Shown here: positions 1 to 7,894 of the stretch, piece by piece
How positions within the stretch are numbered: the stretch's first letter is position 1
How the letters are laid out: every line of letters begins with the position of its first letter
Origin: Natranaerobius trueperi
GTDB taxonomy: Bacteria; Bacillota; Natranaerobiia; Natranaerobiales; Natranaerobiaceae
DNA: 64,000 bases
Assembly: GCF_002216005.1 (NCBI RefSeq)
Contig: NZ_NIQC01000001.1
Coordinates: forward strand, 212,497 to 276,496
Reading direction: 5' to 3'
Position numbers and translations under genes: made by a program
The notes under the pieces: generated by a model
Databases searched by the model: none
Told to the model about the DNA's origin: nothing
Seen by the model: the letters and a program-made list of their open reading frames with translations, nothing else

Positions 1-261
1 GGTATAGTTTTAGTTGTAGCTATGTTAATAACTCCTTCTGCAACAGCGTTTTTACTCACTGATAGACTAAACAAAATGCTACTTCTATCAACTTTCTTTG
101 GAGTTATTTCAGCTTTAATCGGGGTTTATCTATCATATATCTATGATGTTGCTACAGGAGGAGCCATTGTGTTAGTTGCATCTATCTTCTTTTTAGGTGC
201 ATTTCTTTTCTCACCAAAAGAAGGTATTTTAACTAAAAATTTAAGGAGGAATTCCGTATGA
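1..261 (+). CDS. Metal ABC transporter permease (ABC-3 family), C-terminal part
   Basis: This is the end of a membrane permease that carries a divalent metal (Zn, Mn or Fe) across the cytoplasmic membrane. The frame is already open at base 1, so the gene begins before the window. About 86 residues are visible: hydrophobic segments with the SATAFLLTDR loop typical of ZnuB/MntB-type permeases (ABC-3), and a charged tail. The stop overlaps the start of the next gene (ATGA at 258-261), which is the metal-binding lipoprotein, so the two are translationally coupled. The strong AAGGAGG for that gene (242-248) lies inside this frame. The metal cannot be told from the sequence. Confidence 0.85.
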   Translation, partial: GIVLVVAMLITPSATAFLLTDRLNKMLLLSTFFGVISALIGVYLSYIYDVATGGAIVLVASIFFLGAFLFSPKEGILTKNLRRNSV

Positions 262-1154
262 AAGTTTTATTAACTCTCTTACTCACTTCTATTCTGTTAG
301 TTACAACAGGATGTCAAGAAACTTCTGAAGAAGTCGATTCAAATGAGCTAAAAATTGTCACAAGTCTTTCTATCATAGCTGATATGACAGAAGAAATAGC
401 TGGTGATAAAGCTGAAGTTAACTATATTGTTCCTTTAGGTGAAGAACCAGAAGAGTATGAACCAACACCTAGCGATTTTCAAGAAATCTCTGATGCAGAC
501 GTTTTTTTTATAAATGGTTATAATATAGAAGCTTGGCTTGAACAGGTGACAGAAAATGTTACAGATGTAGATGTAATCCCCATAGCAGAAGAAGGACCAA
601 AAATTCCCTTAGAGGGAACTGATGATATACCAGATCCACACTTATGGTTAAACCCTTTACATGTAAGAGATTATTATGTAGATAAGATAGTAACTACCCT
701 AAAAGAATTAGATTCTGAAAATAGTGAGTACTACCAAGAAAAAGCAGATGAATATATAGAAGAACTTGAAGAATTAGATAAATATATAGAAGAAGAAACT
801 AATAAAATACCTGAAGATAACCGGTTAATCATAACTAGTGAACACGCCTTTAAGTACTACGGGGATAGATATGGATTTGACACAAATGGTATATGGGAAC
901 TAAATGCTCATGAAGAGGGAACACCCCAGCAAATAGCAAATATTATTGATCTAGTAAACGAAAGTGAAGTACCTGCTGTTTTTGCAGAGTCAACGGTTGA
1001 TCCTAGGTATATGGAAAATATATCAGATGAAACTGGAGTAGAGCTCGCAAAAGAAGTTTACACTGATGCTATCGGTGACGAAGAAACAAATGCTGACAGT
1101 TATATTAATATGATGAAAGAAAGTACAAAAGTAATAGTTGAAAACCTCAAATAA
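258..1154 (+). CDS. Metal ABC transporter substrate-binding lipoprotein (ZnuA/MntA-like)
   Basis: Extracellular solute-binding lipoprotein of cluster A-I (PF01297) that delivers a divalent metal to the permease upstream. Residues 1-19 form a lipoprotein signal ending in TTGC, with Cys19 as the lipidation site. Family metal-ligand positions are visible at DPHLWLNP (about residue 126), at SEHAFKYYGD (about 195), and at the FAES..DP region near 240. The first ligand region, usually a His in a GxDPHxYEPTP-like string, reads GEEPEEYEPTPSD here, so that His is replaced by Glu. Metal preference may therefore differ from ZnuA. The gene has a strong SD at 242-248 and ends just before a hairpin terminator. 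Confidence 0.88.
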   Translation: MKVLLTLLLTSILLVTTGCQETSEEVDSNELKIVTSLSIIADMTEEIAGDKAEVNYIVPLGEEPEEYEPTPSDFQEISDADVFFINGYNIEAWLEQVTENVTDVDVIPIAEEGPKIPLEGTDDIPDPHLWLNPLHVRDYYVDKIVTTLKELDSENSEYYQEKADEYIEELEELDKYIEEETNKIPEDNRLIITSEHAFKYYGDRYGFDTNGIWELNAHEEGTPQQIANIIDLVNESEVPAVFAESTVDPRYMENISDETGVELAKEVYTDAIGDEETNADSYINMMKESTKVIVENLK

Positions 1155-1163
1155 AGAAAAAAG

Positions 1164-1197
1164 ACCCCTAGTGGTTAAAAAACTACTAGGGGTTACT
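1164..1197 (+). terminator. Terminator-like hairpin after the metal-binding lipoprotein gene
   Basis: ACCCCTAGT at 1164-1172 pairs with ACTAGGGGT at 1185-1193 across an A-rich loop, ten bases after the stop codon. The T-tract is poor, so termination may be partial. Confidence 0.6.
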
Positions 1198-1311
1198 TAA
1201 TTATCTACCACCATATAAATTATTTTTATATTTAGGGCTTAATAAGAAAAATGCAGTAGAAATTGACACTCCCACACGCATGAATGCGTGGGATTTTCGG
1301 GTAGCTATGCG

Positions 1312-1600
1312 TCCTCAATTCATTTCTGCTATCACAGGTGTATGGATGATGTTCATTCCTGCTACCCGATCTCGGTGGGTTTTAATACCTCATAGTTTTG
1401 CTTTGTACTCAATAAATAATGCTAACCGGTAAAATGACCATGTATGTAGGTTCTTTTCGTTTTTATGGCTTGTTCTTGCCGTGTTTCGGATATTTGAAAA
1501 ATCAACCACTTTACGGCTAATTTTAATATATTCTTTTGAAATATTGGTCAGATGTTTTTCTTGGTTTTTAGTCGGCACTAGTTTTATTTTTACTGTTTCT
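1312..1600 (-). pseudogene. tnpB: TnpB relic (copy A)
   Basis: This is a remnant of the RNA-guided nuclease TnpB of IS605 elements. An open stretch at 1390-1578 reads ISRKVVDFSNIRNTARTS and then NLHTWSFYRLALFIEYKAKL, the region around the central RuvC motif. The following zinc-finger part is deleted: the sequence passes directly to a piece reading HRDRVAGMNIIH near 1330-1385. The stretch holding the catalytic Glu (an LEEL-like motif before SNIR, still visible in copy C at 33575) is also missing. The product cannot be an active nuclease. Confidence 0.75.
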
Positions 1601-1608
1601 TCATTAGG

Positions 1609-2010
1609 TCACCCCCTTTTTTTCTGTTCTTCAACATACTTTTTGATTGTTTCACTTGATACATTCCCTGTTGTTGATACAAAAAAAGAACGTGTCCATA
1701 AGCTTGGCATGTGATTTAAATGCTTAAACTCTTGGCGAATCTTTCTTGAACTCACTCCTTTTATCTTCGCCATAATTTGAGATGGACTTATTTGTGGTAG
1801 AGCATTTAAAAATAGATGCGTATGGTCTTTTTCACACTTGATTGCTAGTACTTCAATTTTTTGTTCAGTACATACTTCATGGACAATTTCTTTAAAACGC
1901 TGTTCTACCTTTGGATTAGAAAATATCTTTCTTCGGTATCTTGGGCAGAAAACAAAATGATAGTTAATTAAGGACACGATTGTTTTAGTTCTTCTATATT
2001 CTTGTTTCAT
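1609..2010 (-). CDS. tnpA: IS200-type Y1 transposase TnpA
   Basis: Single-strand DNA transposase of the HUH superfamily, 133 residues, the usual length. It shows the N-terminal NYHFVFCPRYRRKIF strand, the metal-binding motif as KDHTHLFL (His-Thr-His, where His-hydrophobic-His is usual), and the C-terminal YVEEQ helix. The catalytic Tyr should be the one in IKKYVEEQ. It is the only full-length tnpA in the window, so it could have moved the tnpA-less copies B, C and D in trans. The Thr inside the HUH motif is a departure from consensus; activity is untested. Confidence 0.88.
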   Translation of the reverse strand: MKQEYRRTKTIVSLINYHFVFCPRYRRKIFSNPKVEQRFKEIVHEVCTEQKIEVLAIKCEKDHTHLFLNALPQISPSQIMAKIKGVSSRKIRQEFKHLNHMPSLWTRSFFVSTTGNVSSETIKKYVEEQKKRG

Positions 2011-2115
2011 ATGATTTAATTGTATATGTTTTTTCTTTATACTACAACTGTATTTTATTAAAAAAATAGGCTTTCACCCCACGATTGAAAGCGTGGAATG
2101 AAAGCCCTAATACTG

Positions 2116-2305
2116 TAATAACCCTTTTTTGTAATAGATCTAGATTATTTATAAAAGGTTCGGGATTTTTAGTCCAAAAAACGATTACCTCTACATTATT
2201 TGGGTCAAGATTCCTTACAAAATAACCTTTTTCTATTCGTTTTATAAACCAATCTTTCTAGTATGCAGGAAGATCTGTTCGTCTGCTAGCACTAATTATT
2301 ACCAT
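2116..2305 (-). pseudogene. DUF1848 protein, N-terminal fragment cut by IS605 copy A
   Basis: Reading down from ATG at 2305 with an AGGAGG SD at about 2313-2320, the frame gives MVIISASRRTDLPAY, an in-frame TAG, then KDWFIKRIEKGYFVRN and VIVFWTKNPEPF. These are the opening motifs of DUF1848 proteins, an uncharacterised family with suspected Fe-S proteins among its members. The fragment stops at the left end of IS605 copy A, and no C-terminal half is seen beyond the element. The early stop and the insertion mark it as dead. The rest of the gap (2306-2588) shows no gene I can support. Confidence 0.7.
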
Positions 2306-2588
2306 TACAAGTTCCTCCTCTGGCTTCTACTACTGTTTATTACAGCAATAACAACTACAAGAACTACCATAAGCTTAAATAAAGAAATACTATTAGCCCT
2401 AAAAAAGTTACTACATCTTACCACTGAAAGCTCTAGAGTATATAGCCTAAGCCTTATGTTATCTTCAAAGTCTTTAACTAATATTTTCATATCTCACTAA
2501 CTAGCAAAAGTTAAATACCTGCAAACAGCTTGCTATCATTTAATATGGACCATTATAAACACAAAAAGAATCATCCTTTTCCATTTCG

Positions 2589-4202
2589 TTAGTAGGAAGC
2601 TATAGTGCTATCAGTACGTGGTTCTGTTCCACCAAATAATACCCCAGATTTAGGATCTCTAAAAATGATTTGCCCTCTTCCAAAACTATCTGATTCTAAA
2701 CTTAGGTTTATGTCATGTCCTCTTCTATTTAAGCTTTTTGCTATATTTGATGAAAAGTTTTGTTCTAAAGAAACTTTTTTACCTTCAGTCCATTGCCATC
2801 TTGGAGCATCTAAAGCAGCTTGTGGGTTCATACCAAAATCAATTGTATTCATAACTACCTGTAGATGACCCTGTGGTTGCATAAATCCACCCATTACACC
2901 AAAAGGGCCTACCGGTTCATCTCCTTTTGTCATAAAACCTGGAATAATAGTATGATAAGTTCTTTTACCTGGTTCTAGTACATTATAGTGATCTTTATCT
3001 AAAGAAAAACTATGTCCTCTATTTTGAAGTGATACCCCTGTACCAGGTAATACAACACCTGAACCAAAGCCCATATAGTTACTTTGAATAAAGGATACCA
3101 TATTACCCTCTTCATCAGCAGTAGCTAAATACACAGTTCCACCTTGATCAGGTTTACCTGGTTCAGGGGTGATTGCCGTATCCCCTATTTGGTTTAACCT
3201 TTCTTTTGCATAAGTATCTGATAGTAAATCATCTAATGATACTTTCATATGCTCTAGATCTGTAATATATTTTTGTCCATCTACAAAAGCAAGCTTTAAT
3301 GCTTCTATCTGTTTATGATAGGTATCTAGTGCTTCTTTTGAAGAAAACTCTTCTTGTTTTAAGATATTTAAAGCCATAAGAGCAACTAAACCTTGACCAT
3401 TAGGTGGTATCTCCCAAATATCATAACCACGATAGTTAACAGAGATGGGATCTACCCACTGTGAAGAAAACTGTTCTAGATCCTCTCCTTTTAAGTATCC
3501 ATTATACTTTTTAAAATAGTGATCTACTTTTTCTGCAATTTCTCCTTTATAAAAGTGTTCACCTTTTGTTTCTGCAATTTTTCTTAAAGTTTCACCATGA
3601 TCTTTAGATGACCACATTTCGCCGATTCTTGGAGCTCTTTTATTTGGAGCAAATATTTTAAACCATTCAGAAAACTCTTCTCCTTTACATTCTTTACTGT
3701 ATTTTTTAAAAGCACGGTCCCAATTTTCTCCGAGTGTTGGTGTGATTGGATAACCCTCTAAAGCATAGCGAATAGCTGGAGCTAGTACTTTTTCTAATGA
3801 TAACTTTCCAAACTTTTCATTCATCTCTACCCAAGCAGCTGGAGCTCCTGGTACAGTAACAGGAAGTGGTCCTAAAGTTGGCATTTTTTCATAGCCTCTT
3901 TCGACCACCTTTTCTCTACTTATATCCTGTGGCGCTTGTCCACTTGAGTTTAGACCATGTAATTTACCATTATGCCAAACTAATGAAAAAGCATCTCCAC
4001 CTATACCGTTTGAGGTTGGTTCAACTACTGTTAAACAAGCAGCTGTACAAACAGCTGCATCAATAGCATTACCACCTTGTTTTAGAATTTCAAGACCTGC
4101 ATTTGCTGCTAGTGGTTGTGAAGTTGCTACCATTCCCTTTTTAGAAATTGTTACATTTCTCCTAGAAGAATACGGATAATTTAATGAATCAAAATTTAGC
4201 AA
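2589..4202 (-). CDS. Gamma-glutamyltransferase family protein (YwrD-like)
   Basis: Ntn-hydrolase that cleaves or transfers the gamma-glutamyl group of glutathione and related peptides. The 537-residue protein covers the whole GGT fold: NGGNAIDAAV near the N-terminus, PTSNGIGGDAF, and the autoprocessing site DQGGTVYLATAD with the nucleophilic Thr near residue 353, followed by QSNYMGFGSG. No signal peptide is visible, so it is probably cytoplasmic like Bacillus YwrD. It starts at TTG (4202) behind GGGGGGA and follows the 47-residue ORF and an LctP-type permease in one direction, suggesting uptake then hydrolysis of a gamma-glutamyl compound. The substrate is inferred. Confidence 0.9.
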   Translation of the reverse strand: MLNFDSLNYPYSSRRNVTISKKGMVATSQPLAANAGLEILKQGGNAIDAAVCTAACLTVVEPTSNGIGGDAFSLVWHNGKLHGLNSSGQAPQDISREKVVERGYEKMPTLGPLPVTVPGAPAAWVEMNEKFGKLSLEKVLAPAIRYALEGYPITPTLGENWDRAFKKYSKECKGEEFSEWFKIFAPNKRAPRIGEMWSSKDHGETLRKIAETKGEHFYKGEIAEKVDHYFKKYNGYLKGEDLEQFSSQWVDPISVNYRGYDIWEIPPNGQGLVALMALNILKQEEFSSKEALDTYHKQIEALKLAFVDGQKYITDLEHMKVSLDDLLSDTYAKERLNQIGDTAITPEPGKPDQGGTVYLATADEEGNMVSFIQSNYMGFGSGVVLPGTGVSLQNRGHSFSLDKDHYNVLEPGKRTYHTIIPGFMTKGDEPVGPFGVMGGFMQPQGHLQVVMNTIDFGMNPQAALDAPRWQWTEGKKVSLEQNFSSNIAKSLNRRGHDINLSLESDSFGRGQIIFRDPKSGVLFGGTEPRTDSTIASY

Positions 4203-4226
4203 ATTAATCCCCCCAAAAGTTTTATA

Positions 4227-4370
4227 TTAAAAAAAGAAATTCCATAAGGTATTTCCTATCATCAAGGAAATTGCTGGTATATAAAAGGCTTCATTTTGTA
4301 AATTAATACCCATATAAAGTAATATAAAGACTATTACCATTATCAAAGCAGAAATACTTTTATTAGACAT
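4227..4370 (-). CDS. Small membrane protein, 47 residues
   Basis: A short gene between the LctP-type permease and gamma-glutamyltransferase, same strand. ATG at 4368-4370 follows GGAGG by about six bases. The product starts MSNKSISALIMVIVFILLY, continues through a second hydrophobic stretch IPAISLMIGNTLWNF, and so looks like two membrane segments. The size, good SD and tight position (about 15 bases from the permease stop, 24 bases before the next start) argue for a real gene. I do not recognise a family; it could be an accessory subunit of the permease. Confidence 0.6.
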   Translation of the reverse strand: MSNKSISALIMVIVFILLYMGINLQNEAFYIPAISLMIGNTLWNFFF

Positions 4371-4384
4371 TAAAAACCTCCATT

Positions 4385-5902
4385 CTAAAAACTAAGTACA
4401 ACTAGGTTTACTATACCTAATGTTAGTGCTGTAAAGAGTGTTATATGTATTACTCTTCTGTAAACATAAGATTCATTACCATTTAACTTTACTGAAGATG
4501 TACCTAATAACACTTGAGTAGGTCCAATACTACACCCAACAGATCCTCCAATAGATTGTACTGCCGCCATAATAGCTGGACTTACTCCTAGAGTATTTGC
4601 AATAGTCGCTTGAAAGCTACCAAAAATCACATTTGAGTTAGTGTTACTACCTGTAATAAAGCTTCCGAGAAGACCAATAAATGGTGCAAATAATGGATAC
4701 AAATTTCCGGAAAGTTGAGCTACATTATGAGCTAAGTTATCTATCATCCCTGAATCCATCATCAAAAGAGCCATACATATTAAAAAGGTAAGGGTTAGTG
4801 TTGTACCAGTACTTTTTTCAACTGTTCTATTTACAACATCTACAAGTTTTTGGGTTGATAAAACTTTTTTAGTACGGTACAACACTATCCCAACTAAAGC
4901 AGACATCATGATAATCGGGGCTGGATGAGTGAGAAAATTGATATCTACATAATTTTTTTCTCTACTGACTTCATGTCCTAAAGCTGTTTCAAATCCAGGA
5001 AAATGAAAAGAAAATTCTAACGATAAATTAGGAAGAACCTGAAAGATAACTGATAATATGATTATTAGACCATATGGTAAAATTGATTCTTTTAGATTTA
5101 ACTGTTCTTTATACAGATTTTTTGGAATAGCTACATTGTTTATCTGTTTATATAAGAAAAACATAAAGATCATACCAACTAAAGCTGACAGTAATGAAAC
5201 AACTGACATCATTTCAACTGAAGTTACTAGAAACATTGTGAGTATCATTACAAATGAAGTTGAAACAACGTATCCACTTCCTCTTTTTAGTGTCTTTAAC
5301 CCTCCATAGATATAACAAACACCAAGCCCTGTTATAACCATAGCTACAGCTGTAAATACTGACATCCAAAAAGCTAGTTCACTAGAAGAAAGGCCAGTCA
5401 CAAGACCAATAGTATAAAAAGATGAACCCATAGAGCCATAACTTATTGACCAACTATGTCCTAATAATACAGATGCTACTGAAGCAATTGGATTAAACCC
5501 TAAATGTACTAAGATAGGAGTTACTATAGCGACAGGTACTCCAAAACCAGCTATACCTTGTAAAAAAGATGAAAATATCCAACTTAAAAGCAAAAACTGA
5601 ATAAAAGGATCTTTTATTAATAATAAGATATTTTCACTGATAACTTTAATAGCTCCTACTTCTTTAACTAAGTTATATAAAAATACAGCCGCCCAAATAA
5701 TTAAAAGTACATATAATGATAAAGAAAACCCTTTCCCTAAAGCAATAGCTATCCCTGTAAAGGGCGTTTTAAAAACAACTAGTGAGATTATCCCTGCAAA
5801 AAGAAAAGAAATTGCTCCTACTTTTCGTGCAGGGAGTTTAAAAACTAATAACCCTAATAAAAGGATTAATATCGGAACAGTTGCTAATATATCTATTAGC
5901 AT
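4385..5902 (-). CDS. L-lactate permease (LctP) family transporter
   Basis: Polytopic carrier of the LctP family (PF02652), 505 residues, close to the usual length, with a dozen or more hydrophobic segments and family landmarks such as FLQGIAGFGVPVAIVTPIL and a C-terminal GSFITGSNTNSNVIFG. Family members import lactate or glycolate with protons. Here the next genes are a small membrane protein and gamma-glutamyltransferase rather than lactate enzymes, so the substrate may be different. Its ATG overlaps the stop of the Lrp-type regulator by one base, making regulator-permease-peptide-GGT a likely operon. Confidence 0.88.
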   Translation of the reverse strand: MLIDILATVPILILLLGLLVFKLPARKVGAISFLFAGIISLVVFKTPFTGIAIALGKGFSLSLYVLLIIWAAVFLYNLVKEVGAIKVISENILLLIKDPFIQFLLLSWIFSSFLQGIAGFGVPVAIVTPILVHLGFNPIASVASVLLGHSWSISYGSMGSSFYTIGLVTGLSSSELAFWMSVFTAVAMVITGLGVCYIYGGLKTLKRGSGYVVSTSFVMILTMFLVTSVEMMSVVSLLSALVGMIFMFFLYKQINNVAIPKNLYKEQLNLKESILPYGLIIILSVIFQVLPNLSLEFSFHFPGFETALGHEVSREKNYVDINFLTHPAPIIMMSALVGIVLYRTKKVLSTQKLVDVVNRTVEKSTGTTLTLTFLICMALLMMDSGMIDNLAHNVAQLSGNLYPLFAPFIGLLGSFITGSNTNSNVIFGSFQATIANTLGVSPAIMAAVQSIGGSVGCSIGPTQVLLGTSSVKLNGNESYVYRRVIHITLFTALTLGIVNLVVLSF

Positions 5903-6360
5903 TATAATCGAATCCCCTTTCTTACTTTAATCCTCGAGAGAATCATACTACTTTCTAGTTTTTTTATACCAGGAAGAGGATATAATTCATCTTTCATCAG
6001 TTTTTCTAAATGTTCATTTAATTCTAATATTGCATGAACATGTAGTTTTGAAGAGCCTGTCATAAGATATATATCTGTAATATATTCCTTCTCTTTTAAA
6101 GTATTAGCCACTTCATATAGATAACTAGGTTCAACTTCAATATCAAAGTAAGCTGATACAGACCGCCCTACCTTTTCAGGGTTTACAATAATACTATATT
6201 TTTCTATCACTCCACTATCCTCTAATCCCTTGATCCTATGCTTAACAGCTACTCTAGATAAATTAACTTTTTCACCAATCTCAACATAAGACATCCGAGC
6301 ATTTTCAGATAATAACTGCAAAATTTTTTGGTCAATTTCATCAATGTTTGTAAACTTCAT
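5902..6360 (-). CDS. Lrp/AsnC family transcriptional regulator
   Basis: DNA-binding regulator of the feast/famine type, 152 residues. Residues 5-60 form the AsnC-type winged helix (DQKILQLLSENARMSYVEIG, then NLSRVAVKHRIKGLEDSGVI). Residues 70-150 form the RAM ligand-binding domain with its SxAYFDIEVEP strand and the MTGSSKLHVHAIL segment. Such proteins usually sense an amino acid and control transport or catabolism. It is the first gene of the set that reads into the LctP-type permease and GGT and overlaps the permease start by one base, so it probably controls its own operon. Confidence 0.88.
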   Translation of the reverse strand: MKFTNIDEIDQKILQLLSENARMSYVEIGEKVNLSRVAVKHRIKGLEDSGVIEKYSIIVNPEKVGRSVSAYFDIEVEPSYLYEVANTLKEKEYITDIYLMTGSSKLHVHAILELNEHLEKLMKDELYPLPGIKKLESSMILSRIKVRKGIRL

Positions 6361-6523
6361 ACTACCACTCCTTGTAATTTGTATATTAACATATATATTG
6401 TTTATAAATTAATTCTATTCATAATGTCATTTACCTTGTTTCATAATGAAATATTATTTGTTTTTTTGCCTGTTATAACTTACATACTGTAACTAAAACA
6501 ACATTATATAGAACATAAAAAAA

Positions 6524-6544
6524 CGGGCCAATTTACATGGCCCG
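6524..6544 (-). terminator. Rho-independent terminator of the MFS gene
   Basis: CGGGCCA (6524-6530) and TGGCCCG (6538-6544) form a 7-bp GC-rich stem. On the minus strand it is followed by seven T. The stop codon of the MFS gene (6533) lies in the loop. Confidence 0.85.
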
Positions 6545-7789
6545 ATAATTTGGATTTACTTTATAGCTTGCAAACTCTCGGGTAAACCAATAAAAACAAA
6601 GTGTAATTAATAAAATTATTATACCAAGGATTATCCAGCTAATACTATAATCCCCTGTTATATCTGCTAATAATCCAAAAACTGGTGGAAATATTACGTT
6701 TGCTATTCTAACAAAGGTTAGAGCAATTCCTGTAGCTGTTCCGACATATTCATCTTCAACTGTTTCTCCAATAGCTGATAAATAAAGTGAAGGTAGTCCT
6801 AAAATAGTAAGCCCTAAACAAAAGGCAACTACCATCACTATAACTGGGTGTACATCAAAAGGTGTTATGACTCCACCCATAAGTAAAGTAATTAGTGATA
6901 CTAATATACCAATAATAATTAAACCTACCCTTCTTTCACCTTTTAAAACAGAATCACTAAACCAACCCCAACCAGGATGGGCTATAACTCCTCCAATTTG
7001 GAATATAGCTAGTCCAACTCCTGCTATAAATGTACTAAACCCAATATCTTCATCTAAGAAGATCGGTAGGTGTGCCGTTACTGAACTGATACTCATACCA
7101 AATACTGAACCCATAACACAAATCCATATAAGATACTTTTGATTTAACAAATAGTTTAGATCTTCTTTTAAGGTGCTACTTTTTTCTTTACCATTTGAAT
7201 TATTTTCAGATTCACTTACCTGATAAAATCTAAATAAAAATATGCACATAAATAATGCAAAGGTTCCAGAAATCAAAAGACCAGTTCTCCAACCTAATAA
7301 TTCAGCTAAAAATGGTAATAAAAGAGCACCTAGTATTCCACCAATCCCAGCACCTGATTGTGTGATTCCAAGGGAAAACGCTCGTTTTTCTTTGGGAACT
7401 ATATTAAGTACTCCCTTACTTGCTGCTGGTGTTACAATACTAAAACCAAAACCAGCAAAAAAGGCTAAAGTTAATATAATTATAAAAGAGGGACTTAAAG
7501 ATTGAAAAATGATTAATCCCCCTACTGATCCAACACCTATAATAAGCCCTGCCTTTGAACCTAAAAAATCAACTATTCTACCACTATAAATAGCTACTAA
7601 AGTAGCACTTGCAAAATAGAATGTTGCATATAACCCAGCTTGTGCTCTAGAGATCAAAAATTCATCTCTAATATGTGGCATTATTGATTGAATTCCTTGC
7701 ATATTTAAAACAACAGCCATATATGCTGATGCCATAATTAGCAAAACTGCCCAGTTAATTGACTGAGGTGTAGGTTGGTTTTTCTTCAT
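6533..7789 (-). CDS. MFS transporter
   Basis: Twelve-segment major facilitator carrier, 418 residues. The loop between helices 2 and 3 (SGRIVDFLGSKAGLIIG) carries the family's D-R/K signature in a relaxed form, and the GITQSGAGIGGILGALLLP segment matches motif C-like glycine-rich helices. A hydrophilic linker rich in Ser, Asn and Lys (about residues 192-208) separates the two halves. It has its own terminator and a GAGGGGA SD and stands alone between the Lrp set and the helicase. The substrate is unknown; organic-anion porters are the closest general look-alikes. Confidence 0.8.
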   Translation of the reverse strand: MKKNQPTPQSINWAVLLIMASAYMAVVLNMQGIQSIMPHIRDEFLISRAQAGLYATFYFASATLVAIYSGRIVDFLGSKAGLIIGVGSVGGLIIFQSLSPSFIIILTLAFFAGFGFSIVTPAASKGVLNIVPKEKRAFSLGITQSGAGIGGILGALLLPFLAELLGWRTGLLISGTFALFMCIFLFRFYQVSESENNSNGKEKSSTLKEDLNYLLNQKYLIWICVMGSVFGMSISSVTAHLPIFLDEDIGFSTFIAGVGLAIFQIGGVIAHPGWGWFSDSVLKGERRVGLIIIGILVSLITLLMGGVITPFDVHPVIVMVVAFCLGLTILGLPSLYLSAIGETVEDEYVGTATGIALTFVRIANVIFPPVFGLLADITGDYSISWIILGIIILLITLCFYWFTREFASYKVNPNYRAM

Positions 7790-7868
7790 AACAATTCCCC
7801 TCTTTATAAGAATTTCGCAACACTAACATTTAAATAGAACTTTTTATAAAGTAACAACCTTAATAGTA

Positions 7869-7894
7869 ATCCTTACCAAATTTGTGGTAAGGAT
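7869..7894 (-). terminator. Weak hairpin at the end of the helicase gene
   Basis: ATCCTTACCA (7869-7878) pairs with TGGTAAGGAT (7885-7894). The stem is perfect, but on the minus strand only a mixed A/T tail follows. Confidence 0.45.

Larger units (their letters stand above)
1263..2114 (-). mobile_element. IS200/IS605-family element, copy A (tnpA intact, tnpB reduced)
   Basis: The element runs on the minus strand. Its left end near 2055-2114 has the imperfect hairpin around CCACGCTTTCAATCGTGG, and its right end at 1270-1292 has the hairpin CCCACGCATTCATGCGTGTGGG ending in GTGTCAA at 1263. It lies directly 3' of TTAC (complement of 2115-2118), the same tetranucleotide that flanks the other three copies. 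It keeps a full-length tnpA (1609-2010) but only a short tnpB relic. It also lacks about 105 bases between tnpB and the right end that copies B, C and D retain. It interrupts a DUF1848 gene. Confidence 0.85.

Noticed and set aside
2306..2490. 61-codon open frame on the minus strand
   Set aside because: No SD, odd composition, and it ends where the DUF1848 start and its SD lie; likely chance.
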